This document shows, piece by piece, positions 50,401 through 61,477 of a stretch of DNA of 64,000 nt. The position numbers were made by a program, and so were the translations under genes. The stretch is from Orthonyx spaldingii (lineage: Eukaryota > Chordata > Aves > Passeriformes > Orthonychidae). The DNA lies in NCBI GenBank assembly GCA_013397795.1, contig VZTJ01005702.1, forward strand, positions 496,001 to 560,000, written 5' to 3'. Within the stretch, counting starts at the first letter, position 1. Every line of letters starts with the position of its first letter. Below the pieces are notes generated by a model. It did no database searches, had not been told where the DNA came from, and was given only the letters and a program-made list of their open reading frames with translations.

Positions 50401-53400
50401 TTAACTGACTGCTGCACAGCCCCTGCTCCCACGAGAAGAAAACACAGCATTTACATTATTAGACATTATTCCCATTTACTGCTTTGAATATTTTGTTCTT
50501 CTGCGTTAATTACTACAGAAACAGGACTTGAATTCTCTGACACAAGAAATCCACTGTACCTCACATGAAAACTTTATCTGTATCTAGTAATACACAGCAC
50601 AGCATGGTAGCATGTTCAGTGCACATATATGAGCAAAAAAAAAAAAAAAAAAGCATTGAAACTATAATACCAGAAAGCGATTTTTAGGAATCACTTTTCT
50701 GAAAATGCATTTTGCCTCAGTAAAAATGCAAAATTTAACTGAAAAATGGTAACGTGCAAAATTATTAGTCACTGTTTTAGGGTGACTTAGTCACACAATG
50801 TATTTTTAATCGCATGTACAAGAAACTCTCAGAATGTTCAGTACAAATACAAAGAAAAAGTAGTAGCATGGAAAAATGTTATGTTGCCATCCCTTCCATT
50901 TAACACTTGCAAAACACTTAGTGTTCTTAAACTAAAATTTAACTGAATGCTGTAAAATCAAGGCGTGCACTCTTGTATGCATAGACCATCCAGACTTTAG
51001 TTATATTCCCTGCATGAAGAATTTGACTAAGTACTTTAATTTTAAAAGCTGTATCTTTTTGAGTGAAAGTGTTGTAGATAGGCACAAATTAAAACTATAT
51101 GAATGCAAAACTTACAGAGCAAAACCCTGCTATATATTTACTTCACAGATGCTATTTTGCATCACATAAACAAAAAAATACAAGGAACTGATAGTACAGG
51201 CAGCCTTACTGTGGTTTTTACAATGTTAACACTAAGATATGTGTAAACACATACAATATACTGTAACTGCTGAAAATCACTCTATCCTCACTAAAAGAAT
51301 GTGTTAATTACTACATTTTTGCAAGTAACAATGAAAATTATGTCTAAATGGTGGAATTTACCTATGAACTTCATACAAGCATCAGCTAATCCTGCTTAAC
51401 AGACTAAAGGAAAATACTGCTGTTCTTTGCTACTCCTGACTAATTTTTCCTCCTACCTACATTGTTAATTTAAAATCTAATTCCAGTGCTAGCAATTCAG
51501 CACCCAATTTCTCTCATATAGAAGTTCATTACTTCTGCTGCATTTTAAAGTTACCCTTTGTTTAGGTGTATGGTTTTAAAAAGAAGGCTGTTGCGTTAGA
51601 AGGCATCAAGTTGTATTAAAAATGTGCTTGCATGTGTTAAGAAAGCAATAATAGCAAGTGGCAAAATTCTGACTCTGCTAGTAAAGATACAGTCTGTCCT
51701 CTAACATCTCTAAGAACATGAAGCCGGCCTTGGAAACTATACAAACAAAACCTGGAACCAAGTGGGAAATTAGGAGAGAGGGATACTGAAACGTAACATC
51801 CTAAAATACAAATACTGTAGTCATATGATATATAAATACACCCATATATACACAAAAATACACATACAGAGTGCTGTTGTGTGGGGGTGTGTGTGAAGAG
51901 AGACAAAAAATTAAAATAAGGATTCAATGCTCAGCACTTACTTCTAAGTGGCACCTGACACAGAACAAAATACAGGCACCACATCAAGGGACAAAAATTA
52001 CCAAAATGAGATCCAAATGTCATTCCTGGTATAAAATGTTTACACACAGTAATAAAACCATGCAGTTATAAAACAATGCTTAAGAAACTCACGTGAAATG
52101 GACCTATCTTTCAGAAGGATTGTATTAGATGCTTAAACTGCTGTTTTTAAAAGCAAAAAACCTGTATCTCAGCATCTCTGTTCCACTGTGAGCACGTGAA
52201 CGCAAAATTTACTATGTTCTATTTTTCACCTATAAGAATACACTCAGTGAGTTACTGAGTCACCATGGATACACCTACCTGGTGGTTTCATACCTGCGTT
52301 TACAGGTCTTGCTGCTGCTGCAACCATCTGCTCCCGACGAGGATCCTGGTAGCTCATTTTACTTATAAATTCAATGGCAGCTTCTATACTACGGTTGTTA
52401 GTTTGTCTAAGAGCTTGTACAACCATATCCTAAAGAGAAAATTATATACAAAAAATAATTTACAAGAAAATTACAAAAAATTAGCAAAAATCATAGTTAT
52501 TTCACCAAATATCCTCCAGTAACTTTCTCAAAGTAATTTTACAAAGTATTGATTTCTTTCAATTGTTTTAAAACAATTTTAAAATGTTTTCCCCAGAAGA
52601 GATCATCCAAAATAGTATTGAAGTCTCGATGTTCAGGAAAAAAGTTAATTGTAGTCTGATGTAAATCATGTCATCTTGCTATTCATACAACAGCTTGGTC
52701 ATACAAGCATTTTTTACTGCAGTTACCCAGGTAACAGGTTACATGATGACCAGAGGTCCCTTCCAACCTAAGTTATTCTATAAAAAAATATAAATAAATA
52801 TAGTTAGCCTAACATGAAATTTGGATCTTTTTAATTCAAACATTGCTCCTGATGAATACATTATTGGCAGAAACCCTGTTTATTACTTTTGCAGTATATT
52901 TAGGCTCTCTGTTCTTACAGATTCAAACACAAGTTTTGATCTGATGGACAAGCCCATCTCAGTCAATCCAAAATTATTATGGGTCAGTGGGTTTTTCACT
53001 GACTTGAACGAGATAAGGTCAAGCAACAGAGGCAGAATTCCAGAGATGGTGCTTTCCCGTCTATATTGAATGGGACTTCTACAGCTGACCCAACAAATCC
53101 ACAGCATAACTCCCTATAGCTAAAGCACACTGCCTTTAATGATTTGTTAAGGCCATATTTTGCCATATCAAAGCAATCACTTCAGCTTGCATCATGTTTG
53201 AACTGTTATACAAACTACAAACATATGACAGCATTCACCTCCTACTCAAACCAAAGGGACACCAAAGAGGGCTCAGAAGGGAAGCTGTCAGCACCAACTT
53301 CAGATTTCTGCTTAACACTCAAACATACAAGATTGCATACAACCTTCAGAAACAATAATTAAGTGAAAAAACCAAAACCTTAAAAACGGATTTTAAAATA

Positions 53401-55478
53401 AAAAAACCTACACAATAAAGTTGTTGCAATCTTTACAGGACAGCTGGTGTTACAAAAAGCAGATACAACATTTTCAGCTCAAAAATTTGGTCACCTATGT
53501 GATGTGAAGTATTCAATACCTTAAAGAGTATCACCTTACACAGAACATATGTGGGTTGAACTTCAACCATAGTAAGCAAAAGAGATTTTCTGTAAGCTAT
53601 TCAGGATTAAAAAACCCCAAATACAATGAACAGCATTCTACCCTAATTATTATACATATACACACACATATGTATATATAAAACTACCTATATAGACACA
53701 CTTGATATTTATTGATATCTATCTGTTCCACTTTAACCCTTAATACTACCTACTACCTGAGGCGTGGGGGGAAATAACCAGAATGTTTGTAGTATTTAAT
53801 TTAAAAAAAAAGAAGATAAAAAATAAATTCTATACATTTTGAAACTTCCTGACCAAGAAAAATGCTTTCCTACTTCAGCTATATCAGTGCCATATGGGCT
53901 TTTGTGGTGCCACAACTGTAGGTTAACACATGGCAGAAAGGGCTTATGCTGGCACTGTGCCTGAAAAAAGCCCCATATAATCACAAGTGTCATGGGAGTT
54001 AGCTGTTGTATCCAAGAACAAAGGATAGGAGCAAAAGGCTTCAAGATACAAAGGATCCAACAAAAACACCAACTTAAGATACCTTTCTAGTTTATTATCC
54101 AGCCACATACTGCAAACTTCAGTTTGCAAAACCAGCTGCAGGTTCAATCTGTAAAAATGCATCTGAGAACTGATCTACTTTGAAAAAACAAATGCACGCC
54201 CCTCCTCCCTCAGCCTCAGCAACAAACCACAGAGCAGGAGCAAATTATTACCAAAATAATTTATCATTATAATATCCTTCCATTCTTCCTGACACACTGT
54301 CTGGACTGTGTATTTGATCTAGTGAAAGGAACATGAAAAGCCACTATCAGCACTTGGGGCACTGGGGGCTGTTGACACTGGGGTGCTGCTGAGGAAAAGC
54401 CAGCTGGTAGTTTTGGAGAAGCTCACCCTTGGTAGAGGTGGATCTCTCTGTAAATACCAAAGCATCACACACAGCAGAACTCATGAGCTGGTCACTATTG
54501 TAAGCAGTGCATGCCTGTAAAGTTAATCCCTGTTCTGGTACTGTGCCTTTCTCCTTTGGAGAGATGTGTGGTTTGCTAGCTCTTTTTTAAACCTGCTTTT
54601 GTACCCAGGTTCACAAAGAAGGCATGAAAACAAGTGTGATTTACTTTGATGTGAAGGTTCCAGTATAAACACAGGAGCTGTAAGTGTATTCATTTTTCCT
54701 TCCTGGAAACCACATTTCAGATTAATTTCCAAAATATTTGGTATTGCCTTTCAATTTAGAACAGCCATATTTTATCAACCTATTTTAATTGAGCACAATC
54801 CAAAATTGCTTTGAGTATCAGAGGCAAAATCCATGTTATAGAAAATCCAGTCCTCTCTGCCTAAAAATCACATAAATAACCAACCTACCACATAAGAACA
54901 ATTTGGACAAGATGCTTAAAAAAACAAAGCCAAGTCTCTCTAAATTCTTCTAGTCCTCTTCTACATCCCCCACTATTACCAGTTTCAAGTCCTAATCAGA
55001 AACCTACCAGATTTTGAAGAAGCTTTCTCCTTATCATGTTGTTCAAACATTCCCTGACCAACACTCCCTCCAACATGCACTAATAGTTTATAGCTAGCAG
55101 AACACCAAATCTTATAAAACACTTCACCTCATCAAAGCCAGCAGCTTGTAAGTCTTGCAGCATTTGTCGATTAACTTCTGACGTTCCTTTGACAGCTGAG
55201 GTCGCTTCGTTCGCAAAAGGCAGAAGTGAGTTTCTTATCTCCTGCAAAACCTTATGATATGTTACAAATTTGGGGGGATTTCGGCCTTGTCTAGGATCTT
55301 CAGATAACATTTTGCCCATGCTGTGATCAGCTTTAGCAGCATCTGAGGGTTTAGGCAAATTCCTGAGGCTCTCTCGTATTTCCTGTAGCATCTGCTGGCT
55401 GCTGCCAGTATAGTTACTGGCAGGAAAAGTTTTAGGCCTCATTTGTCTATAACCTTCTGGCTTCTCACTTCTCTTCAT
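40975..55478 (-). CDS. LATS1: LATS1, large tumor suppressor kinase 1
   Basis: NDR-family Ser/Thr kinase at the core of the Hippo pathway. With MOB1 it phosphorylates YAP and TAZ, keeping them cytoplasmic. Seven coding exons (55478-55128, 52429-52279, 50422-48897, 44275-43693, 42996-42814, 42567-42461, 41490-40975) join in phase into 1138 residues; human has 1130. Domains: UBA about 102-143; proline-rich middle with two PPxY motifs (377-380 and 562-565) that bind WW domains; MOB1-binding region about 636-706; kinase from about 711. The Gly loop LGVGAFGEV starts at 717, catalytic Lys is 740, HRD 832-834, DFG 852-854, activation-loop Ser915 in LAHSLVGTPNY, hydrophobic-motif Thr1085 in FYEFTF. 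All regulatory sites match human Ser909 and Thr1079. The start is the ATG of the conserved MKRSEKPEGY. Confidence 0.97.
41022..41040. repeat. LATS1: Trinucleotide (ATC/GAT) repeat coding for poly-Asp
   Basis: About six ATC units on the + strand, i.e. GAT codons on the gene strand. They code for the Asp6 run just after SEQQS in the LATS1 tail. Confidence 0.9.
41491..42460 (-). other. LATS1 intron 7
   Basis: 970 bases, non-coding, no recognised repeat. Confidence 0.6.
42461..42567 (-). CDS. LATS1: LATS1 coding exon 7
   Basis: 107 bases between TTATTTCAG and GTAACT. It codes for YTQLCDWWSVGVILFEMLVG then PPFLAQTPLETQMK, subdomains IX-X of the kinase, including the invariant Asp of DWWS. Confidence 0.96.
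42814..42996 (-). CDS. LATS1: LATS1 coding exon 6 (activation loop)
   Basis: 183 bases between CCTGGCAG and GTAATG. It codes for DHARQDSMDFSSEWGDP, CRCGDRLKPLERRAARQHQR and LAHSLVGTPNYIAPEVLLRT. It contains most of the long NDR-type insert, the autophosphorylated Ser915 and the APE motif. Confidence 0.96.
42997..43692 (-). other. LATS1 intron 5
   Basis: 696 bases, AT-rich, no recognised element. Confidence 0.6.
43693..44275 (-). CDS. LATS1: LATS1 coding exon 5 (kinase N-lobe and catalytic loop)
   Basis: 583 bases between TGCTGCACAG and GTAAGA. It codes for VGLSPEARDQMRKMLCQKES (end of the MOB1-binding region), LGVGAFGEVCLARK, ALYATKTLRKK (catalytic Lys740), FIHRDIKPDNILID and LTDFGLCTGF. 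The open frame extends upstream of the acceptor into intron but is not used. Confidence 0.97.
44276..48896 (-). other. LATS1 intron 4
   Basis: 4.6 kb, the longest LATS1 intron. Only short frames and AT-rich sequence. A purine-rich GGGAAAAAAGAAGG duplication lies near 47155-47181. No CR1 or RNA gene was recognised. Confidence 0.6.
48897..50422 (-). CDS. LATS1: LATS1 coding exon 4 (large proline-rich exon)
   Basis: 1526 bases between GTGGGAGCAG and GTAAAC. It codes for residues 169-676 (AVQQSVNRKQSWKGSKESLV onward). It has poly-Pro runs, PPPY at 377-380, PPPPY at 561-565, the conserved TAITPAPIQQPVKSMRVLKP block, and the MOB1-binding start SYSPQAFKFFMEQHVENILK. The single-exon layout of this region is the same in other vertebrates. 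The frame upstream of 50422 is intronic. Confidence 0.96.
50423..52278 (-). other. LATS1 intron 3
   Basis: 1.9 kb. Contains a 17-A run near 50636-50652 and a short TA/CA-rich stretch near 51828-51868. No recognised repeat family or RNA gene. Confidence 0.6.
52279..52429 (-). CDS. LATS1: LATS1 coding exon 3 (UBA domain, second half)
   Basis: 151 bases between TTCTCTTTAG and GTAGGT, ending in phase 1. It codes for DMVVQALRQTNNRSIEAAIE, FISKMSYQDPRREQMVAAAA and NAGMKPP. With the end of exon 2 it makes the UBA domain. Confidence 0.95.
52738..52782 (+). mobile_element. CR1 LINE 3' remnant
   Basis: Reads ATGATGACCAGAGGTCCC then TTCCAACCTAAGTTATTCTA, the terminal part of CR1, in antisense orientation to LATS1. 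It is very short, and an A/T-rich tail follows. Confidence 0.7.
53650..53698. repeat. TA/CA-rich simple repeat
   Basis: Alternating purine-pyrimidine sequence (TATACATATACACACACATATG and similar units) in LATS1 intron 2. Confidence 0.75.
55128..55478 (-). CDS. LATS1: LATS1 coding exon 2 (start codon)
   Basis: The exon begins at about 55633 after a strong pyrimidine tract and GTTAACAG. The first 155 bases are 5'UTR, and coding starts at 55478. It codes for MKRSEKPEGYRQMRPKTFPA, QQMLQEIRESLRNLPKPSDA, then NRQMLQDLQAAGFDE, and stops at the donor GTGAAG. The frame is open upstream, but only from a non-ATG codon. Confidence 0.96.
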
Positions 55479-55633
55479 GAAAACATGTATATATGCAACC
55501 TCCACCAAGGACTCACGCACACCAGAATTCAAGGAAGACTGGCTGATGTCAGAACTTGCGAAAGCAGTGTCTCTTCACTGTCAAACCTTGGTTCCTGTAG
55601 TGCTGGAGTTTGTCACAACCCAAAACTGCTATT

Positions 55634-58600
55634 CTGTTAACAAAACAAGAAAAATCACATTTAACAGAGCAGTAAAAAAATTTACAACGTAGCACTAGTG
55701 GCAGTGAAATGTTCACATGCTGCACTGCCTTCATAGATATTAAAAGCATGCTAAGCAAATTCTTCAGGCAGTCTTTCCTCAACTTAATTTACAAACCACG
55801 TTGGGTTTTTAACTGTCTGTTAACAACAAATGTTTTAGGTGCCTCAAGTCTAAACAGTCCTGAATTGCAAAGGATGTGGAAAGAGTGAAGTGACTCTGTG
55901 TGGTGGAATAAGCTTTCAAGAGCAGATATGAACCACTGGTGTGTGTTAGCCCAGCACCGCTTCTTTGCCTCCCTCTCTCCTGTGTCCATTTCTCACCTAC
56001 GTTCTCTCCATCAACACCTTTACAGCCAGAAGAGCCAACTATTACCCAATTAGCCAGGATGTGGGCCAAACAACCTTGCTGTTCAGTGATTCTGACATCA
56101 AGCTCCACCAAAAGATTGAAGTGAGAAGTAAACCGGCAGGAGCATATAATTACAGTGATTTTATCCATTCTCTACTAGTCACATTTCTAAAAAGTAAACA
56201 CTTGCCTAGCTCACCACATGCAACTTTATGATTTCTTGTACCATCTACCACTTGAATCTGTTTAAGGGTTCAGATTCCGAGGCTGTTACAGTCTCTTAGC
56301 TCAAGTCTTCTGGAACCAGTCTTTGTCAATAGTTAAGTTTTTAAATTTATTTTACATAAGGGAAGATGAGAGCAGGAAGAGAAACAAAGAAAATTTAATC
56401 AGATTTTTTTTCTTACTGTAAAATTATTTAACAACTCAAGCATCAAATTTGCTGAGAGCATAGCTATGACATTTGGTAAGGGAAACAGAATTTTCTGCCA
56501 AAAGCCAAATAAAAAACGTTTGCATTTTGAAGGCGCTGACTCATCAGGGAAAGAGCCCCGTGTCTGCAGAGAACTCAAATCTCTGTGTCCAGGCTGGGCA
56601 TTAGTTAGTAGTGCAACTGCCATGACAAAGAATAAAGCAACCACAGTGAAACACTGAAGAAATTGCAGAGCATTTGCCTCTTTAGAGTATCATGAAATAA
56701 AATTTTTCAGTCTCTACTGCTTCACAGAGGAAGATCTGTTACTAGGACAGTGCAAGATAAACTAAATGTTTCAGTGCTGTCTTTTCTTCACAAGCAGCAA
56801 AAATGGTGAAGCTTAACTCACCCTGTTCCTTTATTACTGTGTTGCTAAGTGCTTCTCGTATTAGATGTAAATTAAACAAGTATCTAAATTTTACACAGTC
56901 TACAAAAAAGTCACTCTCTTCATTCAAGTTTCATTTCTGTAACACTTGCACTGTCATAAACCAATTAGTGATTCAGCAATTGAGGAAAAATATGATAAGT
57001 TAATAGAACTCTCTGAACACATGCAAATTATATGAAATAAATATTCGTGCTACCCATATATGAATAAAACCTGAAAGCTGGGAAGTAAGACAAAAATGAA
57101 GACAGTGAAAAGGAACACAAGGGACTCCCACTTAATCCCATTCTCCTTGGAGAACCATTTCAGAAATAACAGAACTTCTCTTATGAAACTATCTAAATCT
57201 TAAGAGGTATAACTGCACACACTTTCTTTGCACTGTGATAGGTTTGAAACCTTAAATGAGTGTAGTTGGGTAGTTATATTTTTTTATGCAGTCTGATAGC
57301 ATATAATTCTTCAGTCCTCACTGAATAAGGAAAAGATCATAAGATATAAGAGTGAATTTTAATAATTAACAGTGAAATTTTGCTCAAAGTATTAAGAAAT
57401 CCAGAAATCAGCAGAAAGTACAGCATGAGAGCAATTAAAATGTAATTTAATTTTGGCCACTTTCAAAATAATCTTCCAAAAATGCCATATTTAAGACCAC
57501 ACTGAAAATACTTTGTGGAAAACTTTTTCCAAAAAAAAAATGAAGCAAAAACTTGACAAAATACTCATACACAAGCTTTTAACAAATTCCAAAGGCCTGG
57601 AATTCAGGAGAAAACAGGTTTTTTGCACCTACATATTTTACAAATTTCATCTGGTATTTCAGCATTCACTTTATGGTTGCACCTTGAGTAGCTGAGATAA
57701 ACAAATCTAACACCCCTAAGAGAAATCAAGGCTAAATTAACAGGACACTTAAATCTTAAACCAGGAGCAATCTTGGAAAATAAAGCTGCACTCTTCCTTA
57801 AATTTTTAGCAGCAGCTTAGATTTAGGAGTGTAAACCAGCCAGTCCACTTATCTCCCACCACTTACCACAGACAGCATAACTGCTTGTAAGGTCACACAG
57901 CATGAACCAAGCCAAGGAATTTACCAAAATAAGTTTTTTGGTGGGTTGCTCCTTTAGGTAGCACTGGTGGGTACCAGCATGTGCATGTGAAACTAAGTCT
58001 TACTTCTCAGAGAACAAATTAAATTAGTCCTCCAGAAAGCAGGAATTGCTACAGTTCACCTCGCTTGGAATCTCAAAATTCACCTCTGCTTATAGACATT
58101 TGTACGCATTTTAAATGAACAAAGAGTTGACTGCTGAGTAAGAAATGCATCTCAATTTTGTACTTCTAACTAGCAAATACCAATTGTATCCAAGGGAACT
58201 GATGGCTATTCCCCCTTGTAGTTTGTGTCCTTAAATGATCTGTTTGTTAATGCAGCTGTTTCTGCTGATTAAATTCTCTTCCCTAAAAGAATTGAAAAAA
58301 ATAATCTTTCACTTCTTTTCAAAATACAGGAATACAGTATTTTTTTCTACAGGTCAAACTGTAAGGGTAAAAAAACCCCACGTTTTTTTTTACATTATAA
58401 TCATGAACGATTGGACTTATCTATGTAAGTGCTTGAATGAAAACTCAGAAGTGTTCAAGGCCAGGCTGGATGAGGCTTGGAGCAACCTGGTCTAGTGGGA
58501 GGTGTTCCTACCCACGGCAGGGGGTTGGAACCAGAAGATCTCTAAGGTCCCTTCCAACTCAAATCAGCCTGTGATTCTGTGAATGGCAACATGCAACTGT

Positions 58601-59535
58601 CAATGACTCCCACGATTTTCTGAGGAAAAAAATACACAGCTTTATAACATAACTCTAACATTCCTTATTAAAATACCTTCAATGTTCATATTTCCAACTG
58701 AGTACTGAACATCTCATATTAATATATTTAAGTGCCCTCTCCCTTTATAACGTACTTATTCTAATAGCTTATTTTATACATAATCACAATGCTTCACTGC
58801 TAGGGATAAAGAAAGTAACAGAGACTTTGGAAGCCATAAAATTAAGTTTGTAGGGGCTTGGTTCAGACCAACAAAAGGAAGCTGTTCTTCAGTTAACAAG
58901 TCGTTGAGCTGCAACAGCAATTTTCCAAAGGATGCATTTCCAATGCTAAAAGTTTTCAATGCTACTTCGCTAAAAGTAGGATGAGGAGAAAACTAGACCC
59001 TGAAATTAGCACATAAGCACAACTACATACAATCAGAGAAGCCTAAGCTGGAAAGAACCAGAGACCAGCTGAACACTAGGAACATTGTGCATTCGCGCAG
59101 TTTGTTTCCATTCTTACACTCTGCAAACTCCTTTAGCAGGATATAGCTTTTCTACGTACACATGTATTCCCGGGAGCAGCAGGACTAACTCCAAGCGCAC
59201 CTCGGAGCGATCTTCACGGCTAAAAACAGCGGGGCAGCCTCTGAGCACCGAAGCCTCACTGCGCTGGCTCAGGCCGGCACCGATTGTCGCACGACAGCAG
59301 CACCCTGCCTCCCAAGGACCCCGCAGTCCAGGAGAGTTTCGCCGCCGGGAGGAGGATTCCGAACGTGCCCCGCTGGGACACCTGCGCTTCTGCCGCCTCT
59401 CCAGCCCCAGGCCGTGACCTGAGGTCGCTCCTGCCACGGCCGCGTCCCACAGAGGGCCCAGGACCGCCGGGCCGAGCCGGAGCGGGCCCGCTACCGCCCC
59501 GACTCCCCTCCGGCCCCGCGCACGGCGGACTCTAC
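55634..59535 (-). other. LATS1 intron 1
   Basis: 3.9 kb between the non-coding first exon and the start-codon exon. Contains one CR1 fragment (about 58420-58585). No other element recognised. Confidence 0.6.
58420..58585 (+). mobile_element. CR1 LINE 3' fragment with ORF2 end
   Basis: Codes in + orientation for SEVFKARLDEAWSNLV and stop, the conserved end of the CR1 reverse-transcriptase ORF. It continues with GGCAGGGGGTTGGAACC, AGGTCCCTTCCAACTC and GTGATTCTGTGAATGG. Antisense to LATS1, 5'-truncated. Confidence 0.93.
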
Positions 59536-59745
59536 CTGCGGCGAGAAGGCGGCGGCGGCAGCAGCGCCCCGGGCGCTCGGAGCTCAGCCCCACCCGCGCG
59601 GCGCCGACAGGCCGCGGCCCTTCCCTTCCTTCCTGCCTCCCTCCGCCCCTCGGCGATGCCGGCAGCGCCCGCTCGGTCCCTCCGCCAGCGCCCGCCGCCG
59701 CCCCGGGCCACTCAGTTCGGCGCCGCCATTTTGTCGGTGTCCCCG
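59536..59745 (-). other. LATS1: LATS1 non-coding exon 1 (approximate)
   Basis: On the - strand the donor CGCCGCAG/GTAGAG fits the end of a 5'UTR exon at 59536. The 5' end is placed just upstream of the YY1-like site and is an estimate. Confidence 0.45.
59722..59732 (-). promoter_or_regulatory. LATS1: YY1-like motif near the LATS1 start site
   Basis: The - strand reads AAAATGGCGGC, an excellent match to the YY1 core that commonly lies just downstream of transcription starts in CpG-island promoters. The ATG inside it is not used for LATS1. Confidence 0.6.
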
Positions 59746-59860
59746 CCGCGGCGCCGCCCGGATATGGGCAGATCCCGGCCTGCCCCGCGCGGCCCAGGCC
59801 GCTCCCGGATGGAGCCGCGGCAGCGCCCTGTAACCCCTGCGCGCCCGCGGCGGGGGCACG

Positions 59861-60399
59861 GCTCGCTGCTCCCGGGCCAGAGCCCAGCACCACGGACAAA
59901 CCCCCATTTTCTAATTGTCCGATTTTCTTTCAATGCGGGCAGTAAAGCTCCGCCAAGCCTCGTGATCCAGGTGATGCCCGAACGATGGACTCGTTACAGT
60001 CCAAGAGAGGAAGGAAAACCCACGGGTTAGCGCTGGAAGTGATCCATTTCGTTTCCATCTTTTAAGCTGCTCTCAGGAGCTCATTGGCAACTCAGTAGAT
60101 TGCCCTGCACAGGGAGGACAGCCCTGTCCCCAGCACGCCATCCAGCTCTGCAGCCAGACACACGGAATGCGGGTCAGGTAAGGTGTTCCTGCCACAGCAG
60201 ACCAAGGCAGCTCACACCAATGTGAATTAAACTGCACTCCAGAGTGGTTACGGTGGAAATGCCATGTAACACCTCATAACTAACCCGTTCCTGCCCAAAT
60301 ACAGAGGTTTCTCCATCCTTCGGATTGTATACACAGGATCAATCCAAGTAAGTTCCTGCAAGCACATCTATTCAAATTATTTTAGTAAATCAAACCACT
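59861..60399. other. Short intergenic gap NUP43 3' end / LATS1 promoter
   Basis: About 0.5 kb between the NUP43 poly(A) site and the LATS1 CpG island. No exon or repeat recognised. Transcription of NUP43 runs straight toward the LATS1 promoter on the same strand. Confidence 0.6.
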
Positions 60400-61262
60400 A
60401 CTCTTGTGCAAAACTTTTTATTAAAAAGATAAAGGGTTCTTTGTAACAAAAAGCAGGTACAATGCTAATAACAAAATTTAACTTTTCAAAGATTTCAATA
60501 AACCAGATATGAATTTTTGACGAAGACTATGTCTCAAGTTTAGAAAGTCTTATTCTTGCACCTGAAAACACAGCCAACACATCTGTCATTTATGACTTCC
60601 TAATTATAAACTCCACTTTTCTGTTGGGAGATTTACTGGTGCATTAACATGCAGCATCCATGATGAAACTGTATATAATTCAAAATAATGCTGCTAGAAT
60701 GCTTAGATTCCTATAGAACCTTTCACATTTCATAGCTTTAACAGTTTTCCTTCCAACTCTCATGAACTAACATTAAAAGTTATGTTCCCCTATATATATT
60801 AAAAAAACTCAACTTAAAAAAAACCCCATCTCTCTCAGGTGACATAAAAAGAATTTCCAAGAAGCCCACTGTTTCACTTTAGAAATAATACTTGAAAAAT
60901 ATCTTTACAGGGAAAAATAAAAATCCAGGGTTTACCTTTTCTTCGGTTTTTATGTGCATGTGTATTATGGACATCACTTTACAGCAAAGATCCTGCCCTT
61001 AGTGACTACTTTCCTGCTTGTCAAAATCAAGCAGGCAGCAGGGAAGAAACAGCATGTAAGCTTGCTCAGTACCCATCCTGGAGCATCAACAAGTGACAGC
61101 TGTCAGAATCTGAGGTACCTCACACTTTTTGCTCAGCACCAGGACCAAGCTGAGACCTCTCCCACGCACACCAATAACAGACTAACGAGTAGCATTAGGA
61201 ATGAACCTGACATTTTCCAATAGTTCAAGCTGATCAATACTTTAAAGGATAGCGCAGTCACT
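60400..61262 (-). other. NUP43: NUP43 3'UTR
   Basis: From the stop at 61263 to just beyond AATAAA on the gene strand (60422-60417). The cleavage point is approximate. Confidence 0.65.
60417..60422 (-). terminator. NUP43: NUP43 poly(A) signal AATAAA
   Basis: The + strand TTTATT reads AATAAA on the gene strand, about 0.84 kb after the stop and about 0.7 kb before the LATS1 start region. Confidence 0.65.
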
Positions 61263-61477
61263 TCATGCAAAAAGTTGCCTGTTCACATAAATAGCCTCTG
61301 CGTCAGTACCGTATACTAGGCATGGCCCAAGAACATCTAAACTATTCACAGACAAAGTCTGATTTGGAATTAGGTTGGTGATTTCCATGCGGTCTTTGGT
61401 CGGATCGTTGCTTAGCCAGGCACTTACTACAGACTGGTTAATGGTACTGTGGGAAAGATAGGCAGTGCTTCTTCCTC
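61263..61477 (-). CDS. NUP43: NUP43 last coding exon
   Basis: 215 bases after CTTCTTTCAG. It codes for GRSTAYLSHSTINQSVVSAW, LSNDPTKDRMEITNLIPNQT, LSVNSLDVLGPCLVYGTDAE and IYVNRQLFA, then TGA. Confidence 0.95.

Larger units (their letters stand above)
52430..55127 (-). other. LATS1 intron 2
   Basis: 2.7 kb. Holds a short CR1 tail (52738-52782) and a TA/CA simple repeat near 53650-53698. No other element recognised. Confidence 0.6.
59190..59860. promoter_or_regulatory. LATS1: CpG island, LATS1 promoter region
   Basis: G+C and CpG content rise sharply against AT-rich flanks. The island covers the expected LATS1 first exon. Long overlapping frames on both strands here are GC by-products. No TATA box is visible. 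Confidence 0.87.

Noticed and set aside
55479..55532. N-terminal extension of LATS1 upstream of MKRSEK.
   Set aside because: The frame is open but the upstream codon is TTG, not ATG, and the conserved vertebrate start is at 55478.
59030..59085. Possible CR1 remnant (CAGAGAAGCCTAAGCTGGAAAG).
   Set aside because: Too diverged to assign without a repeat search.
59114..60030. Open frames of 248 (+) and 261 (-) codons.
   Set aside because: Same GC artefact at the LATS1 CpG island. They overlap each other on opposite strands and match nothing I recognise.
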